64,000 nt of DNA, from the NCBI GenBank assembly GCA_902616905.1, contig CACMUP010000003.1, positions 56,691-120,690 on the forward strand. Reading direction: 5' to 3'. Below are positions 60,198-64,000 of this stretch, piece after piece; the first letter of the stretch is position 1; each line of letters begins with the position of its first letter. The position numbers and the translations under genes were made by a program. The notes below the pieces were generated by a model. It searched no databases. It saw nothing but the letters and a program-made list of their open reading frames with translations, and was not told the DNA's origin. The DNA is from an uncultured Bacteroidota bacterium (GTDB lineage Bacteria > Bacteroidota > Bacteroidia > Flavobacteriales > Flavobacteriaceae).

Positions 60198-61072
60198 AAA
60201 TAAGAATCTTTTAATTTATCATTTTTTGGTAATTATTTTTGGTTTTGCATCCATTCTTGGAAAGCTAATTTCTGTGAATGCTTTGCCACTTACAATATAT
60301 AGAATGTCTATTGCCTTTATTGGACTCGCAATCTATTTTTTATTGATTAATCCAAAATATTTTCTTTTGGATCGTACAATGTGGAGTAAAGTTTTTTTGG
60401 GTGGATTTTTTATTGGATTACATTGGTTTACATTTTTTTTATGCTATAAAAATAGCAGGCGTTTCTTTAACTCTAAGTATGATGGCAACAGGAGCTTTTA
60501 TTACCGCATTAATTGATCCTTTAATAAACGGAAGAAAAATATTGACTTATGAAGTTTTTTTTGGTGGCTTTGCAGCTATTGGTATTGGTGTTATCTATCA
60601 AGCAGAATTTGAACATTTTTTTGGAATTTCGATTGCATTTTTATCAGCTTTTTTGTCAGCTTTATTTACCATTTTAAATGGTCAAATGGTAAAAAAAGCA
60701 AGACCTATAACTTTATCATTTTATGAATTAATCGTTGGTTCTTTATTAGGCCTAATCATATCATATTTTTCCAAAACGCTAAATATTGAAAATTATATGA
60801 TATCTGGTATGGATATAATATGGTTATTGATTTTAGGATTAGTTGGTACTTCTTTTGCTTTTAATATGTCCATAAAAGTCATGAAATATTTGTCACCATT
60901 TACAATTATGATGGTAATTAATCTTGAACCAATTTATGGTGTTTTAATATCTTTATTAATATGGAAAGATGAGTCTTTTTTAAGCACAAATTTTTATTTA
61001 GGTTTTGCGATTGTTATGGCATCAATCTTTTTGAGTGCTCTTTATAAGAAATTTAGAATAAATAATAGCTAG
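60184..61072 (+). pseudogene. EamA family transporter, frameshifted in a T8 tract
   Basis: The N-terminal half reads MQSDKNKNLLIYHFLVIIFG to GGFFIGLHWFTFF, then the frame leaves at a run of eight T (60,433-60,440). In the next frame it continues YAIKIAGVSLTLSMMATGAF and ITALIDPLINGRK to the C-terminal EamA helices (LEPIYGVLISLLIWKDES). With seven T the ten-helix protein would be intact. Could be an inactivating slip, a phase-variable tract or a sequencing error. Overlaps the LptF/G-like gene stop by 14 nt. Confidence 0.8.
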
Positions 61073-61114
61073 TGCTATTATAAAGAATTTTTAAATTTGT
61101 AATAATGAATTATT

Positions 61115-62068
61115 ATGGAATATTTAGATTTTGAATTACCTCTTAAAGAATTATATGAACAACTAGAAAAGTGTAAATTAATAGGTGAGGAAAGTAAAAT
61201 AGATGTTTCTGAAACCTGCCTTCAAATAGAAAAAAAAATAAAAAAAAAGAAAGAAGAAATTTTTGGCAACTTAACTGCATGGCAAAGAGTACAGTTATCA
61301 AGACATCCTTCAAGACCTTACACTTTAGATTATATTAACTCATTAACAAATGAAACTTTTCTAGAGTTACATGGAGATCGAAACGTTATGGATGACAAAG
61401 CTATGGTTGGTGGCTTAGGAAAAATCGAAGATCAATCTTTTATGTTTATTGGAACACAGAAAGGGTACAACACTAAAACACGTCAATACAGAAATTTTGG
61501 AATGGCTAATCCTGAAGGCTATCGTAAAGCTCTTAGATTGATGAAATCTGCTGAAAAATTTAATATTCCAATAGTAACTCTTGTTGATACACCCGGTGCA
61601 TTTCCTGGTTTAGAGGCTGAGGAGCGTGGACAAGGAGAAGCTATTGCAAGAAACATTTACGAAATGATGTCTATATCTGTCCCAATAATTGTAATCATCA
61701 TTGGTGAAGGTGCTTCTGGAGGTGCCTTGGGAATAGGAGTTGGAGACGAAATATTTATGTTGGAAAATACCTGGTACTCCGTAATTTCACCAGAATCTTG
61801 TTCCTCTATACTTTGGAGAAGCTGGGAATACAAGGAAAATGCTGCTGAAGCCTTAAAATTAACCTCTAAGGATATGCTTAAATATAAATTGATAGACAAA
61901 ATAATTAAAGAACCATTGGGTGGTGCTCACTATGACAAAGAAGAAACTTTTAATCTGGTAAAAAAAGAAATACTTTCATCATTTAAAAGAATTCAAAAAT
62001 TAAATACCAAAGAAAGAATTAATAAGCGTCGAAAAAAATTTATATCTATGGGTAATGTTTCAGAATAA
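61115..62068 (+). CDS. accA: Acetyl-CoA carboxylase carboxyltransferase subunit alpha
   Basis: Carboxyl transfer from biotin to acetyl-CoA, first step of fatty acid synthesis. 317 residues: [17 protein letters not shown] opening, [59 protein letters not shown] and [20 protein letters not shown]. Complete; a cluster of A-tracts occurs near codons 35-45. Confidence 0.96.
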   Translation: MEYLDFELPLKELYEQLEKCKLIGEESKIDVSETCLQIEKKIKKKKEEIFGNLTAWQRVQLSRHPSRPYTLDYINSLTNETFLELHGDRNVMDDKAMVGGLGKIEDQSFMFIGTQKGYNTKTRQYRNFGMANPEGYRKALRLMKSAEKFNIPIVTLVDTPGAFPGLEAEERGQGEAIARNIYEMMSISVPIIVIIIGEGASGGALGIGVGDEIFMLENTWYSVISPESCSSILWRSWEYKENAAEALKLTSKDMLKYKLIDKIIKEPLGGAHYDKEETFNLVKKEILSSFKRIQKLNTKERINKRRKKFISMGNVSE

Positions 62069-62172
62069 TTTTCAGTTTTTAACAATTTTTTGCAACTTAT
62101 AAACATCGGTTTCTTTATAGTTAGATGATAAACTTTACTAAAACTTATTAGATAAGTCCTTATTTTAGTTTC

Positions 62173-63708
62173 ATGGAAGACAAAAATCATTTAGGGCTTA
62201 AGAAAATTACTAATAATCCCTCTGTTATTGACCTTCAGCAAGGTAAAATTCCACCTCAAGCAATTGACCTAGAGGAGGCAGTTTTGGGAGCAATGTTGAT
62301 TGATAAAAAGGGCGTCGACGAAGTAATTGATCTTTTGCAGCCAGAAGCTTTTTACAAATTACCACATAAGTATATTTTCGAAACAATTTATCAATTATTT
62401 CATGATTCTGAACCAATAGATTTATTGACAGTTTCAGCTGCTTTAAGAAAAAATGGAAGACTCGAGGCAGTAGGAGGGGAGTTTTATTTAGTACAACTTT
62501 CTCAAAAAGTTGCATCTTCAGCACATATTGAATTTCATGCAAGAATTATTCTTCAAAAATTTATACAGCGCAGTTTAATTAGGATATCAAATGAAATCAT
62601 CGAAAATGCTTACAAAGATAGTACTGATGTTTTTGACTTATTAGATGAAGCTGAAACTAAATTATACGAAGTAACTCAGGGTAATATTAAAAAATCATCT
62701 GAGTCCGCCCAAAATTTAGTTTTAGAGGCAAAAAAGCGCATAGAGGATATTTCTAAAAGAGAGGGCTTGAGTGGAATAAGTACTGGTTTTGAAAAATTAG
62801 ATAAGTTGACTTCAGGATGGCAACCCAGTGATTTGATAATTATAGCAGCTAGACCTGGTATGGGTAAAACCGCATTAACTCTATCAATGGCTAGAAATAT
62901 AGCAGTTACAAAAGAAATTCCAGTAGCTTTTTTTTCATTAGAAATGTCCTCCGTTCAGCTGATAACTCGTTTAATTTCATCGGAAACAGGTTTATCGTCA
63001 GAAAAACTTAGAACAGGTAAACTTGCAAATCATGAATGGCAACAACTTAATGTTAAAGTAACAGATTTAGAAAAAGCACCTTTATATATTGATGATACAC
63101 CATCACTTTCAATATTTGATTTGCGTGCAAAATCAAGAAGGCTGGCATCTCAGTATGGAATCAAATTAATAATTGTTGATTACCTTCAATTGATGACAAT
63201 AGGTTCATCTAATAAAGTAGGAAATAGAGAACAAGAAATTTCCACAATCTCTAGAAACTTAAAAGCATTATCGAAAGAGTTAAATATACCTGTGATTGCT
63301 CTTTCACAATTATCTCGAGCAGTTGAAACAAGAGGAGGTACTAAAAGACCAATGTTATCTGATCTTAGAGAGTCGGGAGCAATTGAGCAAGATGCAGATA
63401 TAGTTTCATTTATATATCGTCCTGAATATTATAATATAGACGAATGGGATGATGAGGATCATACGCCTGCAGATGGTCAAGCTGAATTTATAGTTGCAAA
63501 GCACAGAAATGGTGGATTGGACAGTATTCGCCTTAAATTTATTGCTCATTTAGGAAAATTTGAAGACATGGATACTTTCGACACACCGTTCGAATTTCAA
63601 TCAAAAATGAATCCCAATTTGGATAAAATCTCAAGTAATAAGTTTCAAAATCCAGATGACATATTTGGACCATCAGATGTTGATGATGAAGTTGAATCAC
63701 CACTTTAA
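62173..63708 (+). CDS. dnaB: Replicative DNA helicase
   Basis: 511 residues. N-domain PPQAIDLEEAVLGAMLIDKK (helicase primase-interaction part), linker, and RecA-type ATPase: Walker A IAARPGMGKTALTLSMARN, VAFFSLEMSSVQLITRL, Walker B IKLIIVDYLQLMTIG, RNLKALSKELNIPVIALSQLSR (Arg finger region) and DLRESGAIEQDADIVSF. No intein or insertion. The standard hexameric fork helicase. Confidence 0.97.
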   Translation: MEDKNHLGLKKITNNPSVIDLQQGKIPPQAIDLEEAVLGAMLIDKKGVDEVIDLLQPEAFYKLPHKYIFETIYQLFHDSEPIDLLTVSAALRKNGRLEAVGGEFYLVQLSQKVASSAHIEFHARIILQKFIQRSLIRISNEIIENAYKDSTDVFDLLDEAETKLYEVTQGNIKKSSESAQNLVLEAKKRIEDISKREGLSGISTGFEKLDKLTSGWQPSDLIIIAARPGMGKTALTLSMARNIAVTKEIPVAFFSLEMSSVQLITRLISSETGLSSEKLRTGKLANHEWQQLNVKVTDLEKAPLYIDDTPSLSIFDLRAKSRRLASQYGIKLIIVDYLQLMTIGSSNKVGNREQEISTISRNLKALSKELNIPVIALSQLSRAVETRGGTKRPMLSDLRESGAIEQDADIVSFIYRPEYYNIDEWDDEDHTPADGQAEFIVAKHRNGGLDSIRLKFIAHLGKFEDMDTFDTPFEFQSKMNPNLDKISSNKFQNPDDIFGPSDVDDEVESPL

Positions 63709-63712
63709 TATA

Positions 63713-64000
63713 TTAAATATTTATTTTTAATAATAAATCAGTTTGATTATCATTTCCCAACAAAAATGAATGCTTAGAAAATATTTTAAATCCCAAATGT
63801 TTGTAAAATTCAATCGCATTTTTATTAAATTCCCAAACACCTAACCAAATTTTTTCATACCCTTTTTTCTTTCCAATCTGAAAAATGTTTTCAAAAGCCT
63901 TTCTTCCATAACCTTTTCTCGCATATTTTGAAAAAAGATATATTCTTTCTACCTCAAAAGCTTTACCTATAAAAATTTTTTCAGTTTGTGCAGATTCAAA
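63713..64000 (-). CDS. GNAT acetyltransferase, partial (N-terminus beyond window)
   Basis: 96 codons of the C-terminal part. VERIYLFSKYARKGYGRKAF is the acetyl-CoA-binding motif A (R/Q-x-x-G-x-G/A), followed by IWLGVWEFNKNAIEFYKHLG, motif B. Convergent with dnaB. Substrate unknown. Confidence 0.85.
   Translation of the reverse strand, partial: FESAQTEKIFIGKAFEVERIYLFSKYARKGYGRKAFENIFQIGKKKGYEKIWLGVWEFNKNAIEFYKHLGFKIFSKHSFLLGNDNQTDLLLKINI

Overview
The window is AT-rich chromosome from a member of the Bacteroidota, most likely a marine Flavobacteriia. I infer this from the gene families: a DUF4249 protein paired with a TonB-dependent receptor, a second TonB receptor with imelysin, HTTM and DUF4856 genes, a type IX-like C-terminal signal, bacillithiol deacetylase BshB1, carotenoid genes with a MerR/B12-type regulator, split transketolase, and TTG/TATA-like flavobacterial promoters. 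No species can be assigned from sequence alone.

Layout: (1) 1-7,660 is a conserved plus-strand core block (divergent folP, then DUF1599, ABC permease, tpiA, prmA, clpS, glutathione peroxidase, a trans-sulfuration PLP enzyme, bshB1, and an oxidoreductase). (2) 7,690-29,820 is a gene-poor accessory region with small, mostly secreted minus-strand genes, microproteins, decayed genes, a dead tyrosine recombinase and a tRNA-His with a partial second copy. (3) 29,986-46,054 is mostly minus-strand surface and uptake functions: amidohydrolase, DUF4249/TonB receptor, M28 peptidase, LysE exporter, and a second TonB/HTTM/imelysin/DUF4856 block. (4) 46,365-64,000 is core: guaB, two SurA-like chaperones, crtZ-crtB-regulator, tRNA-Leu and two tRNA-Lys, aroK, PRTase, S4 protein, FKBP lipoprotein, split transketolase, tgt, LptF/G-like permease, a frameshifted EamA transporter, accA, dnaB and a partial GNAT.

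The most unusual structure is in region 2. The last dozen codons of a tyrosine-recombinase gene (encoding PELNEEDMPMI-stop at 25,927-25,962) recur at least eight more times on the same strand between 15.3 and 27.2 kb. Between successive copies lie units of roughly 0.4-2.6 kb, usually one signal-peptide gene on the opposite strand, often with a terminator hairpin just inside the repeat at its 3' end and a shared leader and promoter-like segment at its 5' end. The layout looks like a gene-cassette array whose insertion site is the 3' end of the integrase gene itself, each cassette restoring the integrase C-terminus. Two further copies (15,271 and 18,323) retain longer integrase-like sequence and look like stumps of older integrase genes. 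The integrase present is doubly disabled (frameshift and Tyr-to-Asn at the nucleophile position), so any activity would need an enzyme encoded elsewhere.

The integrase lies beside a partial tRNA-His-like copy (24.8 kb) that matches the flank of the full tRNA-His (29.75 kb), so a roughly 5 kb segment seems to have entered at that tRNA. The cassette genes favour small exported alpha/beta folds (dimeric alpha-beta barrel and SnoaL/NTF2-like), lipoproteins and Kazal-like proteins, which suggests an exchangeable envelope or extracellular protein repertoire; that functional reading is inference.
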